45,203 nucleotides of DNA from Enterobacteriaceae bacterium (GTDB lineage Bacteria > Pseudomonadota > Gammaproteobacteria > Enterobacterales > Enterobacteriaceae). Under the pieces are notes generated by a model that ran no database searches, was not told the origin of the DNA, and saw only the letters and a list, made by a program, of their open reading frames with translations. A program made the position numbers and the translations under genes. Positions 1-9,213 of the stretch are shown in pieces (the first letter of the stretch is position 1; the number at the start of each line of letters is the position of its first letter). The stretch covers positions 1 through 45,203 of the forward strand of contig JAIRVT010000037.1 in the NCBI GenBank assembly GCA_031253755.1, read 5' to 3'.

Positions 1-1847
1 CCGACATTCAGCGGCGAGCAGAAAATGCCGCCCGGCGTGATTTTCAGGAACGTGCCGCCGACTTTGAGCGTGATTTCGGATGCCGCTTCCAGCACCACTT
101 TGCCGCCGCTTTTCAGGTGGATTTCCTGCCCGCTGTCAATCACCGTGGCATCACCGGTCTGGGTATGCTGGCTGCCCGCAATCCGGTGTGACACATCGCC
201 TTCGGTGGTGATTTTGCGGCTGCCCTGTACCTGATGGTGGTCATCGGCACGGATGTCGTGGTAACGGTTGTTGTCGATGCGTTGCTTCTGGTCGTGTTTG
301 ATATGCCAGAGCACATCGTTTTCGATATGGGCGGTGAAATCTTTCTGCCCGTGGAAGTAGATTTCTTCGCTGCCTTTCGCATCCTCAAAGCGCAGCTCGT
401 TAAAGCCCTTGCCCTTGTGGGTCTTGGTCTTGAAGGTGGTGCGGGTTTTGGCGGCGGGTAAGTCCAGCGGCGGGCGGTTCAGGTCGTTGTAGACGCAGCC
501 GGTGACAAGCGGGCGGTCAATATCACCGTTCAGGTAGGAAATTATCACTTCCTGCCCGATGCGCGGGATGGCCATAAAACCATAGCCGTGGCCGTTCCAG
601 CCCTGTGCGACGCGGACCCAGCAGGACGCGCCGTCATCCGGGGCGTCGTAGTGGTTCCAGTGAAAATGGATTTTTATTGCGCCGTCCTTGTTGACGAAAA
701 TTTCCTCTCCCTCCGGTCCGACGACGATGGCGGTTTCATCGCCGTCCGCCAGCGGTTTGTAGCGGAACGGCGGGCGCCAGTCGGCAAGGCCGTCGATAAA
801 GCTGAAGGTGTTGCTGAATGTTGTACCTTCACCGCTGCTGTCGCCGAACGCCTGCGGGCAGCGCCCGTGATGATGGATGCCGACGATTTGCCAGCGCACG
901 TTGAGCGGTTTGTGGGGGTGATTTTTGATTTCGAAAATCTTGCCCGGCATCAGCTTGATGCAGTTATTGCTGCCGCTGCCGGCCTGTTTTTGGTTATCCA
1001 GCGCTTCCTGCCGGTATTTGATAAACGGTTTGGCGGCGGCGTCTTTCTGGAAGCGGCCGTAACTCTCAAACACGGTGTACGGCGTCTGGCTGCCGAAATC
1101 GCGGAAACCTTCACTGCTGTGCATATGGGAGAGATGATAGCGCGGCCGCTCCGGGTTGAAATCCTTGTGGAAACTGCGCTGCGGGCTCATGCCGACGCCC
1201 AGTTGCACCCGATAAACCGTATCCACGCCATGCGCGGTGTCCGGCTGCGGCTGGTATTGCAGCGGCAGGCCGGCGGTCATGCCCAGATGGCTGTCGCTGA
1301 AAAACAGCGTTTCGTCCTCGAACCAGAAACTGATGCCCTCTTCCGCCGCCAGACGGCTGAAAAAATCATAGTCGGATTCGCGTTTCTGGGTGACGTATTC
1401 CCGGTCCTGATGGGCATCGTAGAGCTTGGAATCCGCTTTCACCCGGTGTTTTTTCAGCAGGCTGTTTAACAGCGTGGGGACATTTTGCTGATGGTAAATC
1501 CGGCTGTCCTGATTGAGTGTCAGCCGCCAGCAGGCCGGGCGCACGGTCATCGTATAAAGTGTCTTGTTGCCATCGGTACCCACCCAGTTGGCGTGGGAGA
1601 CAATGCCGGTGATTTTGCGCTGTACCGCTTCGCCGTCAAACACCTGCAACACGGCCTGCTGCATCAGCAGCCCGGCCAAATCAATCTCGGCCTGCGGCCT
1701 GAACGGGTTGTCGTCACCGGCTCTGACCAGCGTCAGGCTCAGGGTAAACAGGTCAGAGAGGTGTTCTTGCAGGGAAAAATCCCCCACCGCAAAGGTGTCT
1801 TCCGGCACACCGGCGATGGTAAAAACAAAACGTAATCCACTTTTCAT
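1..1847 (-). CDS. vgrG: Type VI secretion system spike protein VgrG (partial, 3' end outside window)
   Basis: The minus strand is open from an ATG at 1847 to the left edge, about 615 codons with no stop. The start MKSGLRFVF is preceded by a strong ribosome site (AAGGAG, 5-6 bases upstream). The reading shows the VgrG order: an N-terminal gp27-like part, then a gp5-like OB-fold around residues 370-450 containing CWVRVAQGWNGHGYGFMAIP and PRIGQEVIISYLNGDIDRP, then VTGCVYNDLNRPP and the beta-helical region with GGKVVLEAASEITL and TPGGIF near the edge. VgrG trimers form the tip of the contractile type VI needle and carry effectors to target cells. No other T6SS gene is visible, so it may belong to an orphan vgrG/effector island to the left. 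Whether it carries a C-terminal toxin extension cannot be seen. Confidence 0.95.
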   Translation of the reverse strand, partial: MKSGLRFVFTIAGVPEDTFAVGDFSLQEHLSDLFTLSLTLVRAGDDNPFRPQAEIDLAGLLMQQAVLQVFDGEAVQRKITGIVSHANWVGTDGNKTLYTMTVRPACWRLTLNQDSRIYHQQNVPTLLNSLLKKHRVKADSKLYDAHQDREYVTQKRESDYDFFSRLAAEEGISFWFEDETLFFSDSHLGMTAGLPLQYQPQPDTAHGVDTVYRVQLGVGMSPQRSFHKDFNPERPRYHLSHMHSSEGFRDFGSQTPYTVFESYGRFQKDAAAKPFIKYRQEALDNQKQAGSGSNNCIKLMPGKIFEIKNHPHKPLNVRWQIVGIHHHGRCPQAFGDSSGEGTTFSNTFSFIDGLADWRPPFRYKPLADGDETAIVVGPEGEEIFVNKDGAIKIHFHWNHYDAPDDGASCWVRVAQGWNGHGYGFMAIPRIGQEVIISYLNGDIDRPLVTGCVYNDLNRPPLDLPAAKTRTTFKTKTHKGKGFNELRFEDAKGSEEIYFHGQKDFTAHIENDVLWHIKHDQKQRIDNNRYHDIRADDHHQVQGSRKITTEGDVSHRIAGSQHTQTGDATVIDSGQEIHLKSGGKVVLEAASEITLKVGGTFLKITPGGIFCSPLNV

Positions 1848-2079
1848 TTTTACTCCTTATCGTTTATTACGCGATTCCTTGTTGTTTTTCATTGAATTTC
1901 ACTTACGTTTTATCGGTCAGGGGGCGGTATTATGCTGAATAGCAGAGAGATAAAATGCGTGCTCGATCAGCAAAACCTATTTATTCTACATACCAATCAA
2001 TCAAATTAATTAACGAATTAAATCCAATTTCCACCTGATTTTGGTGGAATATGAGGCAATTAGTGGAATGGACAAGGAA

Positions 2080-2104
2080 ATTCAGGCACCTGATGTGCCT
2101 GAAT
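2080..2104 (-). terminator. Hairpin directly after xni
   Basis: A perfect 10-bp inverted repeat, ATTCAGGCAC and GTGCCTGAAT with a 5-base loop, begins one base past the xni stop codon. On the minus strand it is followed by AATTTCC, a weak U tract, so it is a plausible but not ideal intrinsic terminator. A smaller 7-bp inverted repeat (TTCCACC/GGTGGAA) lies at 2029-2049 in the vgrG upstream region. Confidence 0.6.
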
Positions 2105-2105
2105 A

Positions 2106-2861
2106 TCAGCGCAGGTTTAAGCGGAGTTGCTGCAAATTGCCTTGCAGGGATAAATCGGTTTTTAATGAAGCCACTTCACGGCAGATATAGGCGATTTCTT
2201 TGCCAGCGGCCAATTTAGTGCGCCATTTTTCCGGCTGTGTTTCCAGATGCTGGTACAGCTTATCCAAAGAGCCGCTTTGCTGTAGCAGAGCGGCTGCGGT
2301 TTTCGGGCCGATGCCCGCGATACCCGGTATTTTGCTGCTGCTAATGCCTGCCAGCCCCCAATAATCGGGGAGCTGGTCAGGCGAAACGCCAAATTCCTGT
2401 TGGATAAAAGGCAAATCCAGCCAGCGCTTCTGGAAGTAATCCCGGATTTGAATCTGTGGGGAAAGTAGCTGGCAGTAGCCTTTATCGGTGGAAACAATCG
2501 TCACCTGATGCCCGGTTGCGGCAACTTTGGTCGCCAGTGTGGCGGCTAAATCATCCGCCTCGTGGCCCTCAGCATGCCAGCAGGCGACACCTTGTGTGTT
2601 AAATGCCTGCTTAATCAGCGGCATTTCCTGCTGTAAATCCTCCGGCATGGCAGAGCGCCCGGCCTTGTAATTCGGCAATAACTGATGGCGCCAGCTATGG
2701 CTGCGGTCATCTTCATCAAAGACCGCAACAGCATGAGTCGGCGAAGAATGGGTGATTAATTGCTTCAATGCCTGTTCACAGGCGACTGCACAGGGGCTTC
2801 CCTGCACAGCATGGATGCGTCGGATCAGGTTCAGGGCATCGACAATTAAAAGGTGGATCAT
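2106..2861 (-). CDS. xni: Flap endonuclease Xni (exonuclease IX, YgdG)
   Basis: The 251-residue protein is the length of E. coli Xni, which is homologous to the 5'-3' nuclease domain of DNA polymerase I and cuts 5' flap structures during DNA repair and Okazaki maturation. Visible features are the N-terminal [15 protein letters not shown], the acidic FDEDD motif near residue 48, [25 protein letters not shown] and the helix-hairpin-helix segment [16 protein letters not shown] near residue 190. It lies 40 bases downstream of ppnN on the same strand and may be read through from it. In E. coli the serine genes sdaC and sdaB lie between these two genes; they are absent here. Confidence 0.95.
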   Translation of the reverse strand: MIHLLIVDALNLIRRIHAVQGSPCAVACEQALKQLITHSSPTHAVAVFDEDDRSHSWRHQLLPNYKAGRSAMPEDLQQEMPLIKQAFNTQGVACWHAEGHEADDLAATLATKVAATGHQVTIVSTDKGYCQLLSPQIQIRDYFQKRWLDLPFIQQEFGVSPDQLPDYWGLAGISSSKIPGIAGIGPKTAAALLQQSGSLDKLYQHLETQPEKWRTKLAAGKEIAYICREVASLKTDLSLQGNLQQLRLNLR

Positions 2862-2901
2862 AATCAGGCTTCATCCATCATGGGTTAGCGGACATCGTGG
2901 G

Positions 2902-4269
2902 TTAGCGGATGATTTTATAACAGGGCTCATAGGCCGTGCCACCCGGAAGTTTCATGCGATCCTGTCTGACAAAATCTTCCAGTAAACTGTCCATTCTGCG
3001 CATGATGTCGGCATCACCGTGGAGTTTGAATACACCGTGCTTCTCGATAGCCTGAATGCCGCTTTCCTTCACATTACCGGCCACGATACCGGAAAATGCC
3101 CGACGCAAAGCCGCCGCCAGATTTTCGGGAGGCTGGTTAAGGTGGAGATCCAGACTGGCCATATTTTCATGCGTCGGCTCAAAAGGATGCTGCAAATCAT
3201 CAGGAATTTTCATTGCCCAGTTAAAACTGTAGGCATCTCCGGTTGAACGGCGGTTTTCTTTCACCAACGGCATCGCTTTTTTCATCTCTCTGGCAACGTC
3301 TGCCGGATCGTCCACAATAATCCGGTAATGCCTGCGCGCCTGTTCGCCCAGTGTATTGACGATAAATTCATCCAAAATGTAAAAATAGTCAGCACTCTCT
3401 TTCGGCCCGGTTAATACCAATGGCAGGACTTGTCCCTGATTTTCGGTATTCATCAGAATTCCTAATAAATACAGCAGCTCTTCTGCGGTGCCGACGCCGC
3501 CCGGAAAAATGATAATACCGTGCGCGAGGCGGACAAAAGCCTCCAGCCGTTTTTCAATATCCGGCATGATGAGCAGTTCATTCACCAGCGGGTTAGGCGG
3601 TTCAGCCGCAATAATGGAAGGTTCTGTGATACCGATAAAACGGCTGTTTTTATATTGTTGCTGGGCATGACCGACCGCAGCCCCTTTCATCGGTGCTTCC
3701 ATTGCACCGGGTCCACAACCGGTACAAATATTCAGCTCCCGCAAACCCAGTTCGTTGCCGACTTTTCGGGCATACAGATACTCATTTTCGTTGATGGAGT
3801 GCCCGCCCCAGCAAACGATCAGGTTCGGATCTTCGGCAAGATGCAGGGCTTTGGCGTTGCGCAGAATGGAGAAAATGGTGTTGGTAATGTGCATACCATT
3901 ATCCAGATCCAGCGAATGGTTTTTTTGCGCATCCACAAGTTGGGCGTGAACAAACAGAATATCCCGTAAGACGGCGAATAAGTTGGCCTGCAAGGAGCGA
4001 ATCAGCTTGCCATCGACAAACGCATCTTCCGGCGGATTAATCAACTCCAGTTTGACGCCGCGTTCTCTGCGCAGCACGTTAATGTGAAAATCTTCATACT
4101 TTGACAGTAACTCTTTACTGTTATCAGTCTGGCTGCCGGAGTTAAGCACGGCGAGTGAGCAATTGCGGAACAAACGGTATAGATCGCTGCTTGCGGTACG
4201 TTTCAGCGCATCGACTTCAAGCTGAGAGAGTAAATCCATTGACCCTAACGGGCTGACATGTGTTATCAA
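2902..4269 (-). CDS. ppnN: Pyrimidine/purine nucleotide 5'-monophosphate nucleosidase
   Basis: A 455-residue protein that matches E. coli PpnN (YgdH) in length and along its whole sequence. PpnN hydrolyses nucleoside monophosphates to base and ribose 5-phosphate and in E. coli is stimulated by (p)ppGpp. The LOG/lysine-decarboxylase-like fold is seen in [30 protein letters not shown] and the nucleotide-binding [15 protein letters not shown]. The start is TTG ([12 protein letters not shown]) with AAGGAG well placed upstream; E. coli also uses a TTG at this point, so the unusual start is credible. It is followed on the same strand by xni and preceded by queF, with a hairpin at 4347-4388 between them. 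Confidence 0.95.
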   Translation of the reverse strand: MITHVSPLGSMDLLSQLEVDALKRTASSDLYRLFRNCSLAVLNSGSQTDNSKELLSKYEDFHINVLRRERGVKLELINPPEDAFVDGKLIRSLQANLFAVLRDILFVHAQLVDAQKNHSLDLDNGMHITNTIFSILRNAKALHLAEDPNLIVCWGGHSINENEYLYARKVGNELGLRELNICTGCGPGAMEAPMKGAAVGHAQQQYKNSRFIGITEPSIIAAEPPNPLVNELLIMPDIEKRLEAFVRLAHGIIIFPGGVGTAEELLYLLGILMNTENQGQVLPLVLTGPKESADYFYILDEFIVNTLGEQARRHYRIIVDDPADVAREMKKAMPLVKENRRSTGDAYSFNWAMKIPDDLQHPFEPTHENMASLDLHLNQPPENLAAALRRAFSGIVAGNVKESGIQAIEKHGVFKLHGDADIMRRMDSLLEDFVRQDRMKLPGGTAYEPCYKIIR

Positions 4270-4346
4270 GAACGGCTCCTTATCCCCTAGTGGGTTTTCT
4301 TAATACTCAATAATAGATATGACAGTATTCAGTATAAGCCAGCCCG

Positions 4347-4388
4347 CGTTATACCGATGATGTATGAATGGATGCCATCGGTATAACG
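4347..4388 (-). terminator. Long hairpin between queF and ppnN
   Basis: A perfect 13-bp inverted repeat (CGTTATACCGATG at 4347-4359 and CATCGGTATAACG at 4376-4388) with a 16-base loop lies 7 bases past the queF stop codon. There is no U tract on the minus strand, so it may act as an mRNA-stabilising or attenuating hairpin rather than a classical terminator. The TATACC ends resemble those of the dispersed repeats elsewhere in this window, so it may also be a small mobile-repeat relic. Confidence 0.5.
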
Positions 4389-4395
4389 TGATTGA

Positions 4396-5241
4396 TTATT
4401 GACGGGCTAATCTTTCCGTTGTTGGTTCAAATGCGTGATTACTGCGCCACGGGTTGATATCCAACCCGCCACGACGGGTATAACGGGCATAAACGGTCAG
4501 TTTTTCCGGGGCACACAATGCCATTAAATCGTTGAAAATACGTTCAACACACTGCTCATGAAATTCATTATGATGACGAAATGAAACCAGATAGCGCAGT
4601 AATTTTTCCTGATCGATTTTACGTCCGGTATAACGGATTTGTACTGAACCCCAATCTGGCTGGTTTGTGATCAGGCAGTTTGATTTCAGTAAATGGCTGA
4701 CCAACACCTCTTCTACAACGTCTCCCGTCGCCGCCTTGTTAAGATAATCGCGATTGAACTGATAATCATCAATGTCAATATCCTGATTATCGATGCAATT
4801 ACCTGCAAAATCGGCGATTGGCTGCTGGCTGAAATCATGCAGGGGGATGAGAACAACGTCAATGTCACCTTTGGCGCAAGCGGATAAATCGTGTTGCAGG
4901 GTTTTTTGTACCGCGCCCCAATCCGCAAAACGGGTCTGGTTAAAGCTGTTCAGGTAAAGTTTAAAACTTTTTGATTCGATCAGATTTTCACTGTCCGCAC
5001 TCAGGCTGACATGACCGATGGCAACCTGCGGAACGCCCCGTGCATTGAGCCAAGACAGCTCATACATCGTCCAGATATCGGCGCCGTGAAACGGCAGGTT
5101 ATCAGGATATAACCCAAGAGGTTCACGGTTCAGGCTGCGGGGAACAGCTTGCAATAAGGTCGGATCATATTTATCGCTGTAGGAAGTTGCCTTGCCCAGA
5201 GTAAGCTGGGCGAGCGCCTGATCATCTTGATACAAAGACAT
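4396..5241 (-). CDS. queF: NADPH-dependent 7-cyano-7-deazaguanine reductase
   Basis: QueF reduces the nitrile preQ0 to the amine preQ1 in queuosine tRNA modification, in the cytosol. The protein has 281 residues, like the long two-domain E. coli type. The family NADPH motif [12 protein letters not shown] is at residues 89-100, and the catalytic Cys189 lies in [15 protein letters not shown] with Asp196 seven residues on. The start has AAGGA five bases upstream. An FAD-linked oxidase gene ends only 16 bases upstream on the same strand, so the two are probably cotranscribed, an arrangement not found in E. coli, where queF lies back-to-back with syd. Confidence 0.96.
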   Translation of the reverse strand: MSLYQDDQALAQLTLGKATSYSDKYDPTLLQAVPRSLNREPLGLYPDNLPFHGADIWTMYELSWLNARGVPQVAIGHVSLSADSENLIESKSFKLYLNSFNQTRFADWGAVQKTLQHDLSACAKGDIDVVLIPLHDFSQQPIADFAGNCIDNQDIDIDDYQFNRDYLNKAATGDVVEEVLVSHLLKSNCLITNQPDWGSVQIRYTGRKIDQEKLLRYLVSFRHHNEFHEQCVERIFNDLMALCAPEKLTVYARYTRRGGLDINPWRSNHAFEPTTERLARQ

Positions 5242-5257
5242 AAAATTCCTTAAAAAT

Positions 5258-6958
5258 TTATTTTTGGGTACGGAAATTGGCAGCAGAAAGTAATTTATCC
5301 AACAATGGCGATCTAAACACGCCGTGGGGATCGAATTTCTTTAATGTATTAATTGCTGAATACCAATTATTGTCAACCGGTAATCCGTCAGTCAATGATG
5401 CCGGAATTCTTTGGGTTAATATTTCATTTTCATCCCAAGCGGCATTTTCGCTGTATGCCCAGCCTTTACTCCACTCGACGCGAATAGAAGCGTAAGAATC
5501 ATCAAATTCTTTAAACATCCATTGTTCAAGTTGATGATAAAATTCCGCCGCATATTTTGTGTCCGGCAGCGTTAACACATCAAGCCAGATGGCAACATCC
5601 CACTGTGGCTTATCCGGGCGTGGTCGAATCGCGGATAAACTTGGCACAACTGCATCTGCCTGTACTACTTCCGCTGGCGTATCCAACCCTGAAACCCGGA
5701 TTTCAATCGGCCCGTTAACCGGAAATTTTCCGTGGTTTTGATACTCTTTTATTAATGTTTTCCATTGGGAGTAAAAGCGATTTAAGACTTTCTGAATAGT
5801 ATTCCGGCTGGTCAATATTGCGTAGCCATTGGCAGTCACACGCAATGTGGTGGGTTTAACATAGAGAAGTACGTTTTTGCTCCAGCCCCAGAGATCTTTT
5901 TTGCCTGTCAAAAGGGCGCTTTCTGTAAGACTGAATTGAAGCTGGCCGAATAGTGGAGTAAGCGCAGGCGTGAGATGCGTTATTTCTTTGGCTAAATCAG
6001 AAAGCTGAACAGGAATATTATCCGAAAATGGGTAATTATACGGATGCGTCACGTCAGTACTGGCCTGCGGTTTTTCCGGTGCAATACGCCAGACTTTTAG
6101 CCAAGGCTTCTCTGTGAATGGAAATAAAATAGCTTCGGCTCGGCCACCTGCGTCAAGAAAAGAGCTGAACGTTCTTTTATTTTTGTCGTCCGGTTTTTTG
6201 GCAAAAGTTTCGGCAAAAGTTTCGGCAAAAAGCTCTGTGGCCGAAATATGGGTCATACTTTCGCATTGAAGACGTTGATTTTTTCCTGCCTGAAGTTCGG
6301 CATTTAAAATCAGAGAGCAGCCTAAGTGAACGAGAAGCGGGGCACAATCCGGCTCATTTCGTTTAAAGCGTTTAATGATATATTGCTCACTTTTCTCATC
6401 CCACACGACGGCAGTCAGGGACAATATCGTATTGCTGAGAGAGCCATAAGTATGGCCTGATTGTGGTGTTTCATTCAGTGCTTTAATACTGGTTCCATGA
6501 CCGCCGATGGCTAAAACGCCGCCCAGCGTTAAATCGCCGGGGGCAGGCGTTGCAGTAAAACCAATTCCCTGTTCTTCCATTTTTGTCATGAGTGTTTCCA
6601 TCAATATGCCGGTTTGCGCGGTGACAATGGAATATTCAGGCAAATGTTTGATACTTATTTGGGAGAAATATTGAGTGAGATCCATCAGGAGAGTACGGTT
6701 TGTTGCCTGATTATTCGATGAAATAATCAACGGAGACCAGTTATGTGATTCCCCCACAACCCGCAGTTTATAATTTTGCTTCCCTGCCCAATTAACAACG
6801 GCAAGAACTTCTTTATCCGATTTAGGTATACAGCATTGAATGTTATTTGCTTTAATTTCCTTTGACCAGTTAATAAAGTTGATATTTTTTAATGTGATAT
6901 TATCGGGAAAGTCAATTAAACTTTCTTCATTCTTAATAGCGCTATTTTCTATATTCAT
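5258..6958 (-). CDS. FAD-linked oxidase of the VAO/PCMH family, similar to type II cholesterol oxidase
   Basis: The 566-residue protein has an N-terminal FAD-binding PCMH-type domain (about residues 35-230): [11 protein letters not shown], where His72 sits at the usual site of covalent flavin linkage, then [20 protein letters not shown] (residues 139-158). The C-terminal part, with [17 protein letters not shown] near the end, fits the substrate-binding cap of flavin oxidases for sterols, sugars and lactones. The similarity to bacterial type II (covalent-flavin) cholesterol oxidase is from recall; the substrate is not known. No signal peptide is evident. AAGGA lies 9 bases before the ATG. A 12-bp tandem repeat at 6200-6231 gives the local peptide [11 protein letters not shown]. 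The gene sits between queF and syd, directly upstream of queF, and looks like an accessory insertion. Confidence 0.75.
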   Translation of the reverse strand: MNIENSAIKNEESLIDFPDNITLKNINFINWSKEIKANNIQCCIPKSDKEVLAVVNWAGKQNYKLRVVGESHNWSPLIISSNNQATNRTLLMDLTQYFSQISIKHLPEYSIVTAQTGILMETLMTKMEEQGIGFTATPAPGDLTLGGVLAIGGHGTSIKALNETPQSGHTYGSLSNTILSLTAVVWDEKSEQYIIKRFKRNEPDCAPLLVHLGCSLILNAELQAGKNQRLQCESMTHISATELFAETFAETFAKKPDDKNKRTFSSFLDAGGRAEAILFPFTEKPWLKVWRIAPEKPQASTDVTHPYNYPFSDNIPVQLSDLAKEITHLTPALTPLFGQLQFSLTESALLTGKKDLWGWSKNVLLYVKPTTLRVTANGYAILTSRNTIQKVLNRFYSQWKTLIKEYQNHGKFPVNGPIEIRVSGLDTPAEVVQADAVVPSLSAIRPRPDKPQWDVAIWLDVLTLPDTKYAAEFYHQLEQWMFKEFDDSYASIRVEWSKGWAYSENAAWDENEILTQRIPASLTDGLPVDNNWYSAINTLKKFDPHGVFRSPLLDKLLSAANFRTQK

Positions 6959-7020
6959 TATATTGTTTCCTTATATTACTTATTTAAATGAATTTATTAT
7001 CTGAATTAATTTTTAATACG

Positions 7021-7090
7021 AATATATGTCTTTTCATAATAGTGATAGTATCAGTAGTGATTTTTCCTTATCATTTTGGAAAGCGATTTA
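7021..7090 (+). repeat. 70-bp dispersed repeat, copy 1
   Basis: These 70 bases match 26163-26232 in the same orientation at 65 of 70 positions by direct alignment, with no gaps. Both copies lie in gaps between divergently transcribed genes (here FAD oxidase/syd; at 26 kb ygiM/ygiF). The shared core includes TTTTCATAATAGTGA and TTTTTCCTTATCATTTTGGA. There is no long inverted repeat or reading frame, so function is unknown; a conserved promoter/regulatory block or the relic of a mobile element are both possible. Confidence 0.8.
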
Positions 7091-7305
7091 TAAATTAATG
7101 TTATTTCCGCGTTAATTTCTCGAAATTAAATTAACTTATTATTGATAATCATTTCGGTTATTACCGTCAATTCGTATTAACTCTGTATGATATATTACTT
7201 GGCGTGAATTAATTTCCTGCAAACTCTGAATAGTATGAGGTTTCACACTATTATTTTATGAAAGCAGGGTTATTAAAATTAGTTGTCATCTAGCTGAAAA
7301 ATGTA

Positions 7306-7387
7306 TATACCCGTCATCTTTCAAGCTGCCTCTTTGTTGGCTGCACTCGCTTGCCGCCGCGATGCAACTCGAAATTCATAGGGTATA
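7306..7387 (+). repeat. 82-bp TATACCC-ended dispersed repeat, copy 1
   Basis: The element begins TATACCCG and ends ATAGGGTATA, giving 7-bp terminal inverted repeats, and has internal arms near TTTCAAGCTGC and GCAACTCGAAA that can pair. The reverse complement of 32447-32528 has the same length and close sequence, including an identical CTTTGTTGGCT and CTTGCCGCCGCGAT core. It is non-coding and lies 37 bases upstream of syd. Short terminal-inverted-repeat units of this kind are typical of non-autonomous (MITE- or ERIC-like) elements in enterobacteria. Confidence 0.8.
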
Positions 7388-7424
7388 GAAAGCGGTATTA
7401 AATTGAATATATGGAATAAATGGA

Positions 7425-7985
7425 ATGAATCATCCTATGACCTTTAATGTGACAGACGCCTTGTCTGATTTTACCCGTCGCTATGTTGAACTGTGGCAGC
7501 AAGAAACCGGGCTGCCGCCTGCCAGTCATGATCTGTATGGCATCCCTTCTCCCTGTATCGAGCGGACGGGAGAGCAGTCGGTATATTGGCTGCCCCGGCC
7601 TTTTTCTGCGCCGGATAAACTGAATAAAGTAGAAAATGCCTTGGATATCCATTTACAGGCGCCAATCCATGATTACTATACCTTACAGCTGGCCGGTGAT
7701 ATGACCGCCAATTTTGACGGTCTGGCGCTCAGCCTGATTCAGGTATGGAGTGAAGATGACTTTATCCGATTGCAGGAAAACCTGATTGGTCATCTCGTCA
7801 CACAAAAGCGGCTGAAACTCTCTCCGACTGTATTTATTGGTACGACGGATTCCGATATGGGGCTAATTTCGGTGTGCAATCTGACCGGTCAAGTTATTCT
7901 TGAGCAGTTTGGCAGCAGCGAACGCAAGCGCTTAGCCGCTGATTTAGCCACATTCCTTTCTGCCCTTAACCCGGCGTTGACGTGA
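7425..7985 (+). CDS. syd: SecY-interacting protein Syd
   Basis: The 186-residue protein is similar throughout to E. coli Syd (181 residues), a peripheral cytoplasmic-membrane protein that binds SecY and is thought to monitor assembly of the SecYEG translocon. Recognisable stretches are LYGIPSPCIERT, QLAGDMTANFDGL, QVWSEDDFIRLQENLIGHL and VTQKRLKLSPTVFIGT. The ATG at 7425 is used; an in-frame ATG at 7437 is possible, and neither has a strong ribosome site. It begins a same-strand cluster syd-yqcC-truC-yqcA that keeps the E. coli order. Confidence 0.95.
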   Translation: MNHPMTFNVTDALSDFTRRYVELWQQETGLPPASHDLYGIPSPCIERTGEQSVYWLPRPFSAPDKLNKVENALDIHLQAPIHDYYTLQLAGDMTANFDGLALSLIQVWSEDDFIRLQENLIGHLVTQKRLKLSPTVFIGTTDSDMGLISVCNLTGQVILEQFGSSERKRLAADLATFLSALNPALT

Positions 7986-8010
7986 TAAGTATTTTTACCA
8001 GATAAAAACC

Positions 8011-8376
8011 ATGAATATAGAGAAACAAATTCTACACAAGTTACAGCTCATTGAAGCCGCGATGAAAACGATTGGCCTATGGCAAAGCCATCCGCCTAAG
8101 CCGGAGGCGTTCGAAAGTACAGAGCCATTTTCGATTGATACGATGGCGGCCGAAGAGTGGCTTCAGTGGGTATTGATTCCCAGAATGTTAGCGCTGATCG
8201 AGCAAAAAGCCTGTTTGCCGACAGCCTTTGCTATCGCGCCCTATTTTGAAGAAGTGTACAAGGAAGAAACCGAGTGTTATTTGCCCCTGCTTAAGCATTT
8301 GCGTGAGCTGGACAGCCTGTTTGTGCAGGATTCAGGCGCACAGAATCGCGGTTCTCATCATAGCGATACGGAATAG
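8011..8376 (+). CDS. yqcC: YqcC family protein (DUF446)
   Basis: A 121-residue acidic, helical protein matching YqcC, whose function is unknown. Recognisable features are the central EEWLQWVLIPRMLALIE and the segment ACLPTAFAIAPYFEEVYKE. There is no signal peptide or membrane segment. It follows syd by 25 bases and its stop codon is directly joined to the truC start region, so it is part of the syd-yqcC-truC-yqcA operon. The genetic link to truC is conserved in related bacteria and suggests a supporting role there, but that is inference. Confidence 0.9.
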   Translation: MNIEKQILHKLQLIEAAMKTIGLWQSHPPKPEAFESTEPFSIDTMAAEEWLQWVLIPRMLALIEQKACLPTAFAIAPYFEEVYKEETECYLPLLKHLRELDSLFVQDSGAQNRGSHHSDTE

Positions 8377-8381
8377 TGAAT

Positions 8382-9164
8382 ATGCTGGAAATTATTTATC
8401 AGGATGAGCATATTGTTGCGGTGAATAAACCCGCAGGCTGGCTGGTTCACCGTAGTTGGCTGGCGCGTCGTGAAACGGTGTTTGTCATGCAAACTCTGCG
8501 CGACCAAATTGGCCAGCATGTTTTCCCTGTCCATCGTCTCGACAGGCCGACATCCGGTGTTTTGTTGATGGGGTTGTCAAGTGATGTCGCCAGAACACTT
8601 TCTCAGCAATTTGAATACCAACAGACGCAAAAAACCTATCACGCGGTGGTGCGTGGTTATGTCGAAGGTGAGGATATTATCGACTATGCGTTGATGGAAG
8701 AGCTGGATAAAATCGCTGATAAATTCGCGAATACCGACCGGGAAGCGCAATCAGCCATTACGCGTTATCGTGCATTGGCGAAAGTTGAGTGTCCGGTTAC
8801 AATCGGGCGCTATCCGACATCGCGTTTCAGCCTGTTGGAACTGAATCCGCAAACGGGGCGGAAACACCAGTTGCGGCGGCATATGGCACATATTCGTCAT
8901 CCTATTATCGGAGATACCACACACGGTGATTTGCGGCAAAATCGTGGTGTTGCCGAACATTATCAGGCGGACAGATTAATGCTACATGCCAGCCATCTTC
9001 AGTTAAAACATCCGGTGACAGGCGAGGATCTGTTGCTGACTGCCCGTTGGGATCAAACGTGGCAATACTTGCTTGAGCAATTTGGCTGGCAGGGCATCGT
9101 ACCTGAGCTGGAATGCTCGGCGGGTTTCGGGTTGCAGGCAAGCGGAGAGCAATTCGAAGGATAA
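8382..9164 (+). CDS. truC: tRNA pseudouridine(65) synthase TruC
   Basis: TruC makes pseudouridine at position 65 in the T-stem region of certain tRNAs. The RsuA/RluD-type catalytic motif HRLDRPTSGVLLMGL is present with the catalytic Asp, along with YPTSRFSLLELNPQTGRKHQ and LRRHMAHIRHPIIGDT. About 260 residues, as in E. coli. I place the start at ATG 8382 (MLEIIYQDE), which matches the E. coli N-terminus and lies about 10 bases after CGGA. A GTG at 8376 overlapping the yqcC stop codon is too close to that site and would add only two residues. Confidence 0.95.
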   Translation: MLEIIYQDEHIVAVNKPAGWLVHRSWLARRETVFVMQTLRDQIGQHVFPVHRLDRPTSGVLLMGLSSDVARTLSQQFEYQQTQKTYHAVVRGYVEGEDIIDYALMEELDKIADKFANTDREAQSAITRYRALAKVECPVTIGRYPTSRFSLLELNPQTGRKHQLRRHMAHIRHPIIGDTTHGDLRQNRGVAEHYQADRLMLHASHLQLKHPVTGEDLLLTARWDQTWQYLLEQFGWQGIVPELECSAGFGLQASGEQFEG

Positions 9165-9213
9165 AAAGGCTAAACTTCACATCAATTAAGGCAGTATCAA
9201 AGGGATCATATCT

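Larger units (their letters stand above)
6959..7424. other. 466-bp AT-rich intergenic region holding two dispersed repeats
   Basis: This gap between the divergent FAD oxidase and syd genes holds the 70-bp repeat at 7021-7090 and the 82-bp TATACCC element at 7306-7387. A weak Fur-like sequence centred on GATAATCATT lies at 7138-7156 (13 of 19 positions by my count, so unconvincing). I see no open reading frame worth calling. Confidence 0.6.

Noticed and set aside
588-1469. A 293-codon plus-strand reading frame opposite vgrG
   Set aside because: The minus strand gives a clear VgrG with domain motifs and ribosome site; the plus frame is its high-GC antisense shadow.
7138-7156. Fur-like box ahead of the FAD oxidase gene
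   Set aside because: Only about 13 of 19 positions fit and no iron-related gene is nearby.
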